Shown piece after piece: positions 24,523-33,480 of a stretch of DNA of 64,000 bases (the first letter of the stretch is position 1; every line of letters begins with the position of its first letter). The DNA lies in contig NZ_JALUXE010000030.1 in NCBI RefSeq assembly GCF_027019125.1, positions 124,001 to 188,000 of the forward strand, in the 5' to 3' direction. Under the pieces are notes generated by a model. The model saw nothing but the letters and a program-made list of their open reading frames with translations, was not told the origin of the DNA and searched no databases. A program made the translations under genes and the position numbers. This DNA comes from Roseovarius sp. GTDB lineage: Bacteria > Pseudomonadota > Alphaproteobacteria > Rhodobacterales > Rhodobacteraceae.

Positions 24523-26487
24523 TTAGAGCGTCTGTGCGGGCAACCAGACGGTGAATTCCGCGCCCCCCTCTGTGCGGTTGCGCGCGGTGATGCGGCCGCC
24601 CGCCTGCTGGATCAAGGTTTGACTGACCGAGAGGCCAAGCCCCGTGCCCTCGCCCTGTTTGGTGGTGAAGAACGGATCGAACACCAGCGCCAGTTTTTCC
24701 TCGGGGATGCCCGGCCCGTTGTCGGCCACGATGAGCGCGGCACCGGGATGTCCGTCGCGCAGCGCGGGGCGGGTGGTCAGGATAAGATGCCCCTCGGTCT
24801 GCATGGCTTGGGCCGCGTTGGTCACGAGGTTGATGATCACCTGCTGCAATTCGCCCGGATTGATCCGCACCGGGGGCGTATCGGCATGGGTGTCGAGCGT
24901 CACCTGATGGCCCGCCTTTGTCACCACATGATCCACCAGAACCAGACAATCACGCAGGACGGCCGCCAGATCGACATCTTCTTCAAACGTGCCGAATTCG
25001 CCGGGGCGGGCGAATTGCAGCAATTTGCCCACGATGGCGGTGATGCGCCCAATTTGACGGTCAATCAGATCGAGCTCGGTTTTTACCGGCTCGGTCTGCG
25101 CGCCAAGGGTCTGGCGGATCACATCGAGATTGCCCTGAATGACCGCCGCAGGATTGTTGATCTCATGCGCAACCCCTGCGGTGATCTCGCCGATGGAGGC
25201 GAGTTTCTCGGACATCACCAGTTGCTGATACGTGGTTTCCAGTTTTGCATTGGCCTCGCGCAGCTCGGCGGTGCGGGCCTCGACGCGGGCGTTCAGGTCC
25301 TCGTTCCAGGCGCGCAGGGCGCGGTCGCGCTCCTGCACCTGATCGAGGAGCGTATCAAGATGGGCGGCCACTGTGCCGATCTCGTCGCGGGCGGCCACCG
25401 GGCCGATGCGCGCGGTCATGTCGCCGGCTTCGACCTCTTCCATGGTACGGGTCATGCGTTCGAGGGGGGCAAAGATATTGCGCGCAAGCCGCAGAAAGAG
25501 CGGCGCGCTGACCGCCAGAACCACCAGAAAGGCCGCAAGCACCAAGAGATAGGCGCGCCGCTTGGCGGCATCGAACGGCGCCTGAAGAAAGCCGACATAG
25601 AGCATGCCCACCCGCTTGCCAAAGCTGTCGGTCAGCGGGCGATAGGCCGAGATATACCAGTCATTGACCACAAAGGCGCTGTCGAGCCAGGTCTGCCCCT
25701 GATCGAGCACGATCGAGCGCACCGCCGCCGAGACCCGCGTGCCAAGCGCCCGCTCACCCGCGAAGAGGCGGACATTGGTCGAGATGCGCACATCCTCGAG
25801 AAAGAGCGTGGCGGTGCCCTGCCGGTCGCCCGCGCGACCGGTGTCGCGGTAAACCAGCGCGTTGATGGTGTCGATGAAGTCAAGGTTGCGGTTGAGCAGG
25901 AGGCCGCCCACCAGCACGCCCTCTGCGTCCGGCGTGGTGACGGGGGTGGCGCTGTGCACCACCATGCCGCGATCCTCGGTCTGGCGGGTGGTCGGCTGGG
26001 CGGCACGGGTGGCAACCAGGGCCACGCGCGCCCGCATCGCAAGGGCCACGCCGGTATCGGGCAGCGCCAAGAGGTCGCGCGGCGTGAAGATGTCGATCTC
26101 GGTCGCGGGTTGGCCGCGCGTGGCGGTGGCGATCACCGGCCAGTCATTGCCGCGTTTGCGGGCCTCTCGGATCGGCAGGAAATACAGGAAATCAAGGCCG
26201 AGCGCGCGGCGGTTCTGGTCCAGAAAGCCGGGCAGGTCGGCAGGGGTTGTGCGCGACACCTCGTCGAACCGCAGCGAGCGCGCAAGGCTTGTGACCTCGG
26301 ATCCGGTGCTGGTCAGCAGGCGTTGCAGATATTGATCGGCGATGCGCAGATCGCTTGCCACATTGGTGATGAGCAGGTTGTCATAATTGGCCGACCAGCG
26401 ATTGATCGCCACCAGCAACAAGAGCGGCATCAGCACCGCCAGCGGCAAAAGTGCGAGGATCAGCAATCGCAGCCGGACGGATGTCAT
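24523..26487 (-). CDS. Membrane sensor histidine kinase
   Basis: 654 residues from ATG 26487 (a TTG 42 bases upstream is an alternative). TM1 is at about residues 6-28 (LRLLILALLPLAVLMPLLLL), followed by a large periplasmic sensor of about 270 residues (cache-like, containing VGMLYVGFLQAPFD near its end) and TM2 (AYLLVLAAFLVVLAVSAPLFL). A HAMP-like linker (FAPLERMTRTMEEVEAGDMTARIG) leads to a HisKA phospho-His box (GVAHEINNPAAVIQGN) and a HATPase domain (NLVTNAAQAM, DNGPGIPEEK, GTGLGLSVS). No response regulator is adjacent, so it is an orphan kinase. Confidence 0.93.
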   Translation of the reverse strand: MTSVRLRLLILALLPLAVLMPLLLLVAINRWSANYDNLLITNVASDLRIADQYLQRLLTSTGSEVTSLARSLRFDEVSRTTPADLPGFLDQNRRALGLDFLYFLPIREARKRGNDWPVIATATRGQPATEIDIFTPRDLLALPDTGVALAMRARVALVATRAAQPTTRQTEDRGMVVHSATPVTTPDAEGVLVGGLLLNRNLDFIDTINALVYRDTGRAGDRQGTATLFLEDVRISTNVRLFAGERALGTRVSAAVRSIVLDQGQTWLDSAFVVNDWYISAYRPLTDSFGKRVGMLYVGFLQAPFDAAKRRAYLLVLAAFLVVLAVSAPLFLRLARNIFAPLERMTRTMEEVEAGDMTARIGPVAARDEIGTVAAHLDTLLDQVQERDRALRAWNEDLNARVEARTAELREANAKLETTYQQLVMSEKLASIGEITAGVAHEINNPAAVIQGNLDVIRQTLGAQTEPVKTELDLIDRQIGRITAIVGKLLQFARPGEFGTFEEDVDLAAVLRDCLVLVDHVVTKAGHQVTLDTHADTPPVRINPGELQQVIINLVTNAAQAMQTEGHLILTTRPALRDGHPGAALIVADNGPGIPEEKLALVFDPFFTTKQGEGTGLGLSVSQTLIQQAGGRITARNRTEGGAEFTVWLPAQTL

Positions 26488-26566
26488 GAAACGGTCGGAC
26501 CCCTGTTGAGGAGCCCGACCATAGGTCAATCACGCAGGTCGCGCAATCGCGCAGGACCGCAAGGTC

Positions 26567-27583
26567 TCAGTTCCAGCCCACTTCGTTGAAGATGGCCTGC
26601 GCCTTGGCGGCATTCGCCCCGAAGGAGGCGGTCGGCGTGGTGCTGTCCGGCTTGAACTCACCCAGCTTGGCCACGTTCTCGCCGATGTCGACCCCGGCCA
26701 GAACCGGGTATTCGTTGTTGCCATTGGCGAATTGCGCCTGCGCGGTTTCGCTGGCAAGGAATTCGAGCAGGGCGAGCGCCTCTTCGGGATTGGGCGCGTT
26801 CACGGCGATCCCGGCGGCGACGAGGTTCATATGCGCGCCGCGGTCGTCCTGGTTCGGCCAGACCCAGCCGATGCTGTCGATGTCGCTGCTCAGACCGTCC
26901 ACGTCACCGGCAAGGCCACGGGCGAAATAGTAGGTGTTGGACACGGCGATATCACACTCGCCCGACACGATGCCGCGCAACTGGTCGGTATCTCCGCCCT
27001 CGGGGGCACGGGCCATGTTGGCGACGATGCCCGCCGCCCACTCCTTGGCCACGTCTTCGCCATGCACTTCGATGATCGAGGCCAGCAGCGACTGGTTATA
27101 GACATTCGAGGACGAGCGGATACAGATCTGCCCCTTGAACTTGGGATCTGCCAGTTCTTCATAGGTCTGGGGCGGGTTTTCGACCCGATCCTTGGCGTAG
27201 AAAATGATGCGCGAACGCTGCGAGAGACCGGTCCAGAGGTTGTCCGGGTGGCGCAGGTTGGCCGCGACATTGGCCTCGATCAACTCCGACGAAAAGGGCT
27301 GCAGCAGGCCTTCGTCCACCGCGCGCGAGACATTGCCGACGTCCACGGTCATGAACACATCCGCCGGGCTGTTGGTGCCTTCGGCCTTCATGCGTTCGAT
27401 CAATTCGGCCTCTTTGCCTTCGATCCGGTTTACTTTGATGCCGGTTTCCTTGGTGAAGGCCTCGTAGAGCGCATCGTCCGAATCGTAATGACGGCTGGAG
27501 TAGAGATTGACCTCTTGCGCCAAAGCGGGGGCTGTCAGGGCAAGCAGAGCGGTCACGCTCAGGGCGGCTTTGATCGGGTGCAT
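26567..27583 (-). CDS. Ferric-iron ABC transporter substrate-binding protein
   Basis: 338 residues from ATG 27583 (AAAGGA upstream), with a Sec signal peptide cleaved near APALAQ-EV. The mature start VNLYSSRHYDSD and the later NTYYFARG pair of tyrosines are hallmarks of FbpA/FutA-type Fe3+-binding proteins, where adjacent tyrosines coordinate iron. It delivers periplasmic iron to an ABC permease, but no permease or ATPase gene is adjacent in the window. A TGA-N9-TCA iron-type box lies upstream at 27637-27651. Gene symbol is withheld because FutA, FbpA and AfuA cannot be told apart here. Confidence 0.92.
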   Translation of the reverse strand: MHPIKAALSVTALLALTAPALAQEVNLYSSRHYDSDDALYEAFTKETGIKVNRIEGKEAELIERMKAEGTNSPADVFMTVDVGNVSRAVDEGLLQPFSSELIEANVAANLRHPDNLWTGLSQRSRIIFYAKDRVENPPQTYEELADPKFKGQICIRSSSNVYNQSLLASIIEVHGEDVAKEWAAGIVANMARAPEGGDTDQLRGIVSGECDIAVSNTYYFARGLAGDVDGLSSDIDSIGWVWPNQDDRGAHMNLVAAGIAVNAPNPEEALALLEFLASETAQAQFANGNNEYPVLAGVDIGENVAKLGEFKPDSTTPTASFGANAAKAQAIFNEVGWN

Positions 27584-27636
27584 CGAAGTTCCTTTCGAGA
27601 TGTCCGAGTGATTTGATGGGGTATCTCTCGTATTTC

Positions 27637-27651
27637 TGACAAAAAGAGTCA
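27637..27651 (-). promoter_or_regulatory. Iron-responsive box TGACTCTTTTTGTCA
   Basis: Read on the minus strand the sequence is TTGACTCTTTTTGTCAGA, fitting the TGA-N9-TCA pattern of RirA/iron-rhodo boxes. It lies 54-68 bases before the iron-binding protein start. The copy upstream of the ExbB operon (62863-62877) shares TTGACTCTTT-NN-GTCA, which strengthens both. Confidence 0.65.
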
Positions 27652-27670
27652 ATAGACTATTCCGACTATT

Positions 27671-28483
27671 TTAGTCGGATGCCTGCCCGAGGTGGCGCAG
27701 CCCGCTGCCAATCAGCGCGGTCGCGGCAAAGATCAGGGCCGCGACGCAGACGATTGTGGGGCCGGTGGGCGTGTCTGCGTGAAAGGAAAGCTGCAAACCG
27801 CCCAAGGCAGAGCCGCCGGCAATCAGCGTGGCGATGGCGGCCATGCGTTCGGGTGTCGTGGCAAGGGGCCGCGCGGCGGCGGCGGGCACGATCAGCATGG
27901 CGGCGATGAGCAGCACGCCCACCACCTTGATCGCCACCGCCACCACCACCGCGAGCGCCAGGGTGAGCACAAGCTGTTCGCGGCGCGGGTCGATGCCTGC
28001 GGACCATGCCAGATCGGGGCTGAGCGTCGTGGTCAAGAGCGCCTGCCAACGCCAGGCCAAGAGGCTGAGCACAAGCGCCGCACCGCCCCAGATCACCAGC
28101 AGGTCGCCCCGGCTGACCGCCAGAATGTCGCCAAAGAGATAGGCCATGAGATCAATCCGCACGCCCGAAAGAAACGACACCGCGACAAGACCAAAGGCCA
28201 GCGCGGAATGCGCCAGAACGCCCAGCATCGTATCCATGGCAAAGCCGCGCCCCGAGAGGGTCGAGACCGTGGTCGCCATGATCAGCGACATGGCCAGCGC
28301 GCCGACAAAGACCGATATGGAAAACGCCAGCGCCATCGCGACGCCCAGGATGGCCGCATGGGCCGTGGCGTCACCGAAGTAGGCCATGCGCCGCCAGACG
28401 ACAAAGCTGCCCAAAGGGGCGGCGGCGAGCGCCACACCGAGACCGGCAAGGGCGGCGCGGACCATGAAATCATCCAGCATCAT
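27671..28483 (-). CDS. znuB: Zinc ABC transporter permease
   Basis: 270 residues of an ABC-3 family permease with about eight hydrophobic segments and the characteristic GDATAHAAILGVA loop (about 36-48) that contacts ATPase ZnuC. Together with ZnuC and the periplasmic ZnuA encoded divergently, it forms a high-affinity Zn2+ importer. Its start overlaps the end of znuC by 4 bases (28480-28483), indicating translational coupling. It is last in the zur-znuC-znuB operon. Confidence 0.96.
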   Translation of the reverse strand: MMLDDFMVRAALAGLGVALAAAPLGSFVVWRRMAYFGDATAHAAILGVAMALAFSISVFVGALAMSLIMATTVSTLSGRGFAMDTMLGVLAHSALAFGLVAVSFLSGVRIDLMAYLFGDILAVSRGDLLVIWGGAALVLSLLAWRWQALLTTTLSPDLAWSAGIDPRREQLVLTLALAVVVAVAIKVVGVLLIAAMLIVPAAAARPLATTPERMAAIATLIAGGSALGGLQLSFHADTPTGPTIVCVAALIFAATALIGSGLRHLGQASD

Positions 28484-29253
28484 TCGGCGGCCTCGTGGCT
28501 GTGTTTGTGGTCATGGTCGTGGTCATGGTTATGATCGTGATCGTGATCATGGGCGTGGTTGTGTTCATGCCGGTAGAGCGCCAGCGCGCCTTGGGTGCCG
28601 GTGCCGAAAATCGCGCGGTATTCCTCGGCCTGGGCGACCACCTCGGGGTGGCCTTCGCAGCAGATATGCCCATTGAGGCAGATCACCCGGTCCGACGCGC
28701 TCATTACGACGTGGAGTTCATGGCTGACCATCAGCACCCCGCAGTTCAGCTCGCGCCGCACCTCTTCGATGCGCCGGTAAAAGGCGGCAGAGCCGGGTTG
28801 ATCGAGACCCTGCGTGGCCTCGTCGAGAATGAGCAGATCCGGCTTTTCCAAAAGCGCGCGGGCGAGAAGCACGCGCTGAAACTGTCCACCAGAGAGGTCA
28901 GCCATCTGCCGGTCGCGCAAATCCGGCAAGCCCGCCTGTTCGAGGGCCGCGCGCGTGGCCTCTGTCGGGTGCCGCCGGGGCAGGCTGAGGAATCGGGTGA
29001 CGGTCAGCGGCAGCGTCGGGTCGATATGGAGTTTCTGCGGCACATAGCCGATGCGCAGACCGGGGCGGCGGATGATCTCGCCGCGCGCCGGTTTCTGCGC
29101 CCCGATGAGGGCACGCAGAAGCGTGGATTTGCCCGAGCCGTTGGGGCCGACGATGGTGACAATCTCGCCCCGGTCAAGCGCAAGACTGACATTGGAGAGA
29201 ACGGTGGTGCGGCCAAAGCGGACGCTCAGCCCCTTGGTTTCGATCAGGCGCAT
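28480..29253 (-). CDS. znuC: Zinc ABC transporter ATP-binding protein with His-rich tail
   Basis: 257 residues from ATG 29253, which overlaps the end of zur by 10 bases. Walker A GPNGSGKST, signature LSGGQFQRV, Walker B LLILDEAT and the H-switch (VSHELHVV) are present. The last roughly 30 residues are an extended run of His/Asp/Asn (HDHDHDHNHDHDHDH and neighbours), suggesting cytoplasmic zinc binding that could sense or buffer the metal. An alternative start seven codons upstream also exists. Confidence 0.96.
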   Translation of the reverse strand: MRLIETKGLSVRFGRTTVLSNVSLALDRGEIVTIVGPNGSGKSTLLRALIGAQKPARGEIIRRPGLRIGYVPQKLHIDPTLPLTVTRFLSLPRRHPTEATRAALEQAGLPDLRDRQMADLSGGQFQRVLLARALLEKPDLLILDEATQGLDQPGSAAFYRRIEEVRRELNCGVLMVSHELHVVMSASDRVICLNGHICCEGHPEVVAQAEEYRAIFGTGTQGALALYRHEHNHAHDHDHDHNHDHDHDHKHSHEAAE

Positions 29254-29732
29254 GGGTGGACGCTCTCGCGGCATTGCGGGCAGAGGCCCATCGCCTCGAC
29301 CACCGCCTGTTCGATGACAAAGCCCGAGTCGGCGGCGGCGCGCCCCAACATGCCCTTCGAGGGCTCGGCATGGGCCTCGGCCACCGCGTCGCATTGGCGG
29401 CAGATGAGGAACGCAGGCGTGTGATCCTGTCCCGGGTGGGTGCAGGCGATAAAGGCATTGAGGCGCTCGATCTTGTGCACAAAGCCGTTGGACACAAGGA
29501 AATCGAGGGCGCGATAGGCGACGGGCGGTTGCGATCCCAGTCCTTCGTCGCGCAGGGTGTCGAGGATTTCATAAGCGCCCATGGCGCGATGCTCGCTGAG
29601 CAGGATCTCCAGCACGCGGCGGCGGACGGGGGTGAACTGCAGCTTGTGGCGCGCGCAATGCGCTTCGACCGCGGCGAGGGCATCGCGCACGCAGCCCTTG
29701 TGGTCATGCGCTTCGAATCCGATCGTGTCCAT
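29244..29732 (-). CDS. zur: Zinc uptake regulator, Fur family
   Basis: 162 residues. The N-terminal winged helix (EAHCARHKLQFTPVRRRVLEIL, VAYRALDFLVSNGFVHKIE) is followed by a metal domain with CRQC (about residue 112) and a final CPQC pair, the structural Zn site of Fur proteins. It is first in the operon with znuCB and divergent from znuA. Two TGTTAT-N4-TTACA boxes lie in the shared promoter region, so autoregulated Zn-dependent repression of both arms is expected. Confidence 0.95.
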   Translation of the reverse strand: MDTIGFEAHDHKGCVRDALAAVEAHCARHKLQFTPVRRRVLEILLSEHRAMGAYEILDTLRDEGLGSQPPVAYRALDFLVSNGFVHKIERLNAFIACTHPGQDHTPAFLICRQCDAVAEAHAEPSKGMLGRAAADSGFVIEQAVVEAMGLCPQCRESVHPCA

Positions 29733-29777
29733 CCGCCCTCCATCCGTCTGTTTCGTTGGATCATTTGGGGGTTGATA

Positions 29778-29792
29778 TGTTATATGGTTACA
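29778..29792. promoter_or_regulatory. Zur box 1, TGTTATATGGTTACA
   Basis: One of two 15-mers matching TGTTAT-N4-TTACA in the zur/znuA intergenic region, and an imperfect palindrome like known Zur sites. It sits closer to zur (46 bases before its ATG). Confidence 0.7.
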
Positions 29793-29811
29793 TTTATCAA
29801 GCGACCTTGAG

Positions 29812-29826
29812 TGTTATGATATTACA
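29812..29826. promoter_or_regulatory. Zur box 2, TGTTATGATATTACA
   Basis: A second copy of TGTTAT-N4-TTACA, 34 bases (about three helical turns) from the first and directly upstream of the znuA ribosome site. The spacing suits repression of both divergent promoters. Confidence 0.75.
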
Positions 29827-29839
29827 TATGGAGACTGCT

Positions 29840-30853
29840 ATGCCGATCCGCTTTCTTGCCCCTCTCGGCCTTGGGTTGACGCTTGCATCGGGTGCCATGG
29901 CCGACGCGCCACGGGTCGCCACGGATATCGCGCCGGTTCATTCTCTGGTGGCGCGGGTGATGCAGGGGGCGGGTGCGCCCGATGTGCTGGTGCGCCCCGG
30001 CGCCTCGCCGCATGGTTACGCGATGCGCCCCTCGGAGGCGGCGGCGCTGGAGGCGGCCGATCTGGTGTTCGGGATGGGGGAGGGGCTGACGCCCTGGCTG
30101 GAGGGGGCGATCGATTCGCTCGCGGCAGAGGCGCATGTGGTCGCGTTGCTGGGGGCAGCGGATAGCCGCGTTCTGCCGTTCCGGGAAGGGGTGGAGTTTG
30201 CAGCGCATGATCATGGCGACGACCATGCTGAGAAAGAGCACGCGCACGACGCGCACGCCGAGAAAGAGGCGGGGCATGAGGAGGCGCATACCCATGACCA
30301 TGACCACGGGCATGAGGACGCGCACGCCCATGACGGTGCCGATCCGCACGCATGGCTGGATCCCGCCAATGCGACGGCCTGGTTGGGCTTGATTGCCGAG
30401 GAACTGGCAGAGCATGACCCGGCCAATGCCGCGCTCTATGCCGCCAATGCCGAGACCGCTGCGGCGGAAATCGCGGCCCTGAGCGCCGAGATTGCCGCGC
30501 AACTGGCCCCTGTGCAGGACACACCTTTCTTGGTCTTTCACGATGCCTATCAGTATTTCGAGGTGGCCTTTGGTGTGACGGCGGCGGGCGCGATTGCGCT
30601 CAGCGATGCCGTGGCGCCGGGACCGGCCCGGATTGCCGCGTTGCGCGAGATGGCCGAGGCGCGCGGCGTGGCCTGCGTCTTTTCCGAGCCGCAGTTTGAT
30701 CCCAAGCTGGTCGAGACCGTGTTTGGCGATGTGGCGGCACATGGCGTGCTTGACCCGATGGGGAGCCAGGTGGCGATGGGGCCGGGGCATTACCCGCAAA
30801 TGCTGCGCGAGATGGCCGGGGCGATGGTGGCCTGTCTGGGCGGGGCAAGCTGA
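29840..30853 (+). CDS. znuA: Zinc ABC transporter substrate-binding protein
   Basis: 337 residues from ATG 29840 (GGAG at 6 bases); an ATG 12 bases earlier lies on the ribosome site. A signal peptide ends near ASGAMA-DAP. Zn ligand regions are visible: SPHGYAMRPS (H58), DPHAWLDP (H170) and FHDAYQYFE. Between about residues 123 and 166 is a long His/Asp/Glu loop (HDHGDDHAEKEHAHDAH and onward) typical of ZnuA, thought to collect zinc and hand it to the binding site. It is divergent from zur-znuCB. Confidence 0.96.
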   Translation: MPIRFLAPLGLGLTLASGAMADAPRVATDIAPVHSLVARVMQGAGAPDVLVRPGASPHGYAMRPSEAAALEAADLVFGMGEGLTPWLEGAIDSLAAEAHVVALLGAADSRVLPFREGVEFAAHDHGDDHAEKEHAHDAHAEKEAGHEEAHTHDHDHGHEDAHAHDGADPHAWLDPANATAWLGLIAEELAEHDPANAALYAANAETAAAEIAALSAEIAAQLAPVQDTPFLVFHDAYQYFEVAFGVTAAGAIALSDAVAPGPARIAALREMAEARGVACVFSEPQFDPKLVETVFGDVAAHGVLDPMGSQVAMGPGHYPQMLREMAGAMVACLGGAS

Positions 30854-30986
30854 GGCAGCGCCGCCCCTGACAAATGCGTCAAAACGCAGCGTAAAACTTG
30901 CGTGATCCTGATTTCCCGCACATTCTGCTGCGAACGGGAGAAACCCGCGCCGGGAACGCGGGACAAGCCAGGGAGGAAACGAACAG

Positions 30987-32870
30987 ATGGCGTTCACGAC
31001 GCGACAGGATGCGCTCGACATCCAGAATGAAATGCCGTGGGCGGCGCGCGAGCGCCCCCAGACGATCTATCAGATGTTGAGCCAGGTCGCGGGGCGCTTT
31101 CCGAACCGGCCTGCGATCAGCTATCAGCTCTTTTCCGGGGCCACGGACAAGGCCCAAACCCTCACATGGCAGCAGTTTCACGATCAGTGCTGTCAGGCGG
31201 CCAACCTCTTTCGCAGCCTCAAGCTGGGCGAGGGCGATGTGGTGGCGCTGGTATTGCCCAACTGTCTGGAAACGGCGGTGGCAACCATCGGCGGCATGAT
31301 CGCGGGCATCGTCAACCCGATCAATCCGCTGCTTGAGCCGGAACAGATCAGCGCCATCCTGCGCGAGACCGGGGCCAAGGTGGTGGTCACGCTCAAGGCA
31401 TTTCCCAAGACCGACATCGCGCAAAAGACCGCCGAGGCGGTGCGCCATGCCCCCAGCGTGCATACGGTTTTGGAGATCGACCTCAACCGCTATCTGACAC
31501 CGCCCAAAAGCTGGATCGTTCCCCTCGTGCGGCCCAAGAACCCGGTGCAGCACCATGCCGATTGCATGGATTTCAACAAGGCGATTGCACGTCAGCCCAA
31601 GAGCCTCAGCTTTGCCGACAGCAAGGGCGACCGGGTGGCGGCCTATTTCCACACGGGCGGCACCACCGGCATGCCCAAGGTCGCGCAGCACAAATATTCC
31701 GGCATGATCTACAACGGCTGGATCGGTCACACGCTGCTCTTTACCGAGCAGGACAATGTGATGTGCCCGCTGCCGCTGTTTCACGTTTTCGCCTGCCACG
31801 TGATCCTGATGGCCATGATCAAATCGGGCGCGCATGTGGTCTTTCCGACACCAGCGGGCTATCGCGGCGAAGGCGTGTTCGACAATTTCTGGAAGCTGTG
31901 CGAGCGCTGGAAGATTTCCTTTATCATCACCGTGCCTACGGCCGTTTCCGCGCTGATGCAGCGCAAGGTGGATGCCGACCTGTCCACGGTCAAGAACGCG
32001 TTTTCCGGCTCGGCCCCGATGCCTCTGGAGCTTTTCAACCGGTTCGAATCGGCAACCGGCATCGCGGTGATCGAGGGCTATGGCCTGACCGAGGCGACCT
32101 GCCTTGTCTCGGCCAACCCGCCCGCAGGGGAAAAGAAGGTGGGTTCGGTCGGTGTGCCGTTCCCCTATACGGATGTGCGGATCATCAAGGGCACGCCAGA
32201 TGGGCCGATGGATTGCGCAGTGGATGAGGTGGGCGAAATCTGCATCTCGAATCCGGGCGTCTTTGCGGGCCATACCTATACCGAGGGCGACAAGAATCGC
32301 GATCTCTTTTACCATGGGGAGTACCTGCGCACCGGTGACCTGGGTCGGATTGATGCGGATGGCTATCTGTGGATCACAGGGCGCGCCAAGGATCTGATCA
32401 TCCGGGGCGGGCATAATATCGACCCCGCCGAGATCGAAGAGGCGCTGATGGTGCACCAGGCGGTGGCGATGGCCGGGGCCATTGGCCAGCCGGATGCGCA
32501 TGCGGGGGAAATTCCCTGCGCCTATGTGGAACTGGTGGCCGGGGCCACGGTGACGGGCGAGGAACTGCTCGAGCATTGCAAGCTGCATGTGCATGAGCGG
32601 GCAGCAGTGCCCAAGCATGTCGAGGTCTTGCCGGAACTGCCGAAAACGGCGGTGGGAAAGGTCTTCAAGCCTGATCTGCGCAAACTGGCGATTACGCGAA
32701 TCTATAACGGCGCTTTGGAAGAGGCGGGGATCGCCGCCCGTGTGACAAGCGTGGTCGACGACAAGAAACGCGGGCTGGTGGCGAAGGTTTCAGGCTCTGC
32801 CAGTGCCGAGGGCGAGGCCGTGGGGCATGTTCTGGGCCAATTCGTGCGGCCCTGGGACTGGGCGGAGTAG
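30987..32870 (+). CDS. Long acyl-CoA synthetase, AMP-forming
   Basis: 627 residues, starting after GGGAGGAAA. ANL superfamily: P-loop YFHTGGTTGMPKVAQHKYSG (about 215-234), VIEGYGLTEATC, the hinge region LRTGDLGRIDADGYLWITGRAKDLI, and the C-terminal lysine in PKTAVGKVFKPD. The length and the C-terminal extension resemble fatty-acyl-CoA synthetases of alphaproteobacteria. It should activate a fatty or related carboxylic acid for beta-oxidation. It differs in length and motif details from the synthetase at 21403-23031, so it is not a recent duplicate. Confidence 0.92.
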   Translation: MAFTTRQDALDIQNEMPWAARERPQTIYQMLSQVAGRFPNRPAISYQLFSGATDKAQTLTWQQFHDQCCQAANLFRSLKLGEGDVVALVLPNCLETAVATIGGMIAGIVNPINPLLEPEQISAILRETGAKVVVTLKAFPKTDIAQKTAEAVRHAPSVHTVLEIDLNRYLTPPKSWIVPLVRPKNPVQHHADCMDFNKAIARQPKSLSFADSKGDRVAAYFHTGGTTGMPKVAQHKYSGMIYNGWIGHTLLFTEQDNVMCPLPLFHVFACHVILMAMIKSGAHVVFPTPAGYRGEGVFDNFWKLCERWKISFIITVPTAVSALMQRKVDADLSTVKNAFSGSAPMPLELFNRFESATGIAVIEGYGLTEATCLVSANPPAGEKKVGSVGVPFPYTDVRIIKGTPDGPMDCAVDEVGEICISNPGVFAGHTYTEGDKNRDLFYHGEYLRTGDLGRIDADGYLWITGRAKDLIIRGGHNIDPAEIEEALMVHQAVAMAGAIGQPDAHAGEIPCAYVELVAGATVTGEELLEHCKLHVHERAAVPKHVEVLPELPKTAVGKVFKPDLRKLAITRIYNGALEEAGIAARVTSVVDDKKRGLVAKVSGSASAEGEAVGHVLGQFVRPWDWAE

Positions 32871-32895
32871 ATCCCGCCCGGACGACCCTGGAAGA

Positions 32896-33480
32896 TCACG
32901 CCCGCCCGCACAGCGCGAGGCGGGCGAGGCGCAGGATTTCAATGACATAGCGATCCTGTGGCCAGTCGCAGAGGCGCGTCAGCTGCTCCCATGTGGGGAT
33001 CGACAACAGGGTCCACAGAAGGTCGGTCGCGTCTTTCTGTTCCTTGATCAAGACGCCATCGCGGGCGAGGGCGGCCACAGCCGCCGCGCATCCTTCGCGC
33101 ATGTCGGCCATTCTTTCATGCCATGCTCCGGCTGCGTCGGCATCGGTTTCGCTCATGATCATGAGGGTTTTCGCGACGCCGAATATCTTGGGGATGTAAT
33201 TGCCCCAAGCCGTGACAAAGGCCGCCAGCCGGTCCTCACCCGAGGTTGCGGCGCGGCTGGCTGACAACATGTCCTGAACACCAAAGACCTCGTCCTGATG
33301 CCTGGTTGTTGCGATGAAAAGCTCTGTCCTGTTGGGGAAATGCAGGTAGAGCGCCTGTCGGCTGACCCCGGCGGCCTTGGCTATGTCGGACATGCGCGCT
33401 GCGGTGCCGGGGTTTGAGTCCAGAAGTTTCCACGCGGCGGTGAGGATACGTTCGCGGGTGCTCGGATTTTCTCTTGACAC
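32896..33480 (-). CDS. TetR-family repressor (divergent from quinone reductase gene)
   Basis: 194 residues from GTG 33480, which has GGAG 10 bases upstream. Longer versions lack a usable start codon close by. The N-terminal HTH AARMSDIAKAAGVSRQALYLHFPNRTEL is clear, and the C-terminus is an ordinary TetR ligand domain. An operator copy (TTGACACAGTGTAAA, 33474-33488) overlaps its start codon, and two further palindromes lie in the shared promoter. It should repress itself and the quinone reductase/DUF1772 genes until an unknown ligand binds. Confidence 0.9.
   Translation of the reverse strand: MSRENPSTRERILTAAWKLLDSNPGTAARMSDIAKAAGVSRQALYLHFPNRTELFIATTRHQDEVFGVQDMLSASRAATSGEDRLAAFVTAWGNYIPKIFGVAKTLMIMSETDADAAGAWHERMADMREGCAAAVAALARDGVLIKEQKDATDLLWTLLSIPTWEQLTRLCDWPQDRYVIEILRLARLALCGRA

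Noticed and set aside
24619..26589. 656-codon plus-strand frame opposite the sensor kinase
   Set aside because: Shadow frame rich in His/Arg/Gly; the kinase motifs are on the minus strand.
27662..27678. Inverted repeat CCGACTA-TTT-TAGTCGG over the znuB stop
   Set aside because: It could be a terminator or operator, but it is short, has no U-run outside the stem and overlaps coding sequence, so I do not list it as a feature.
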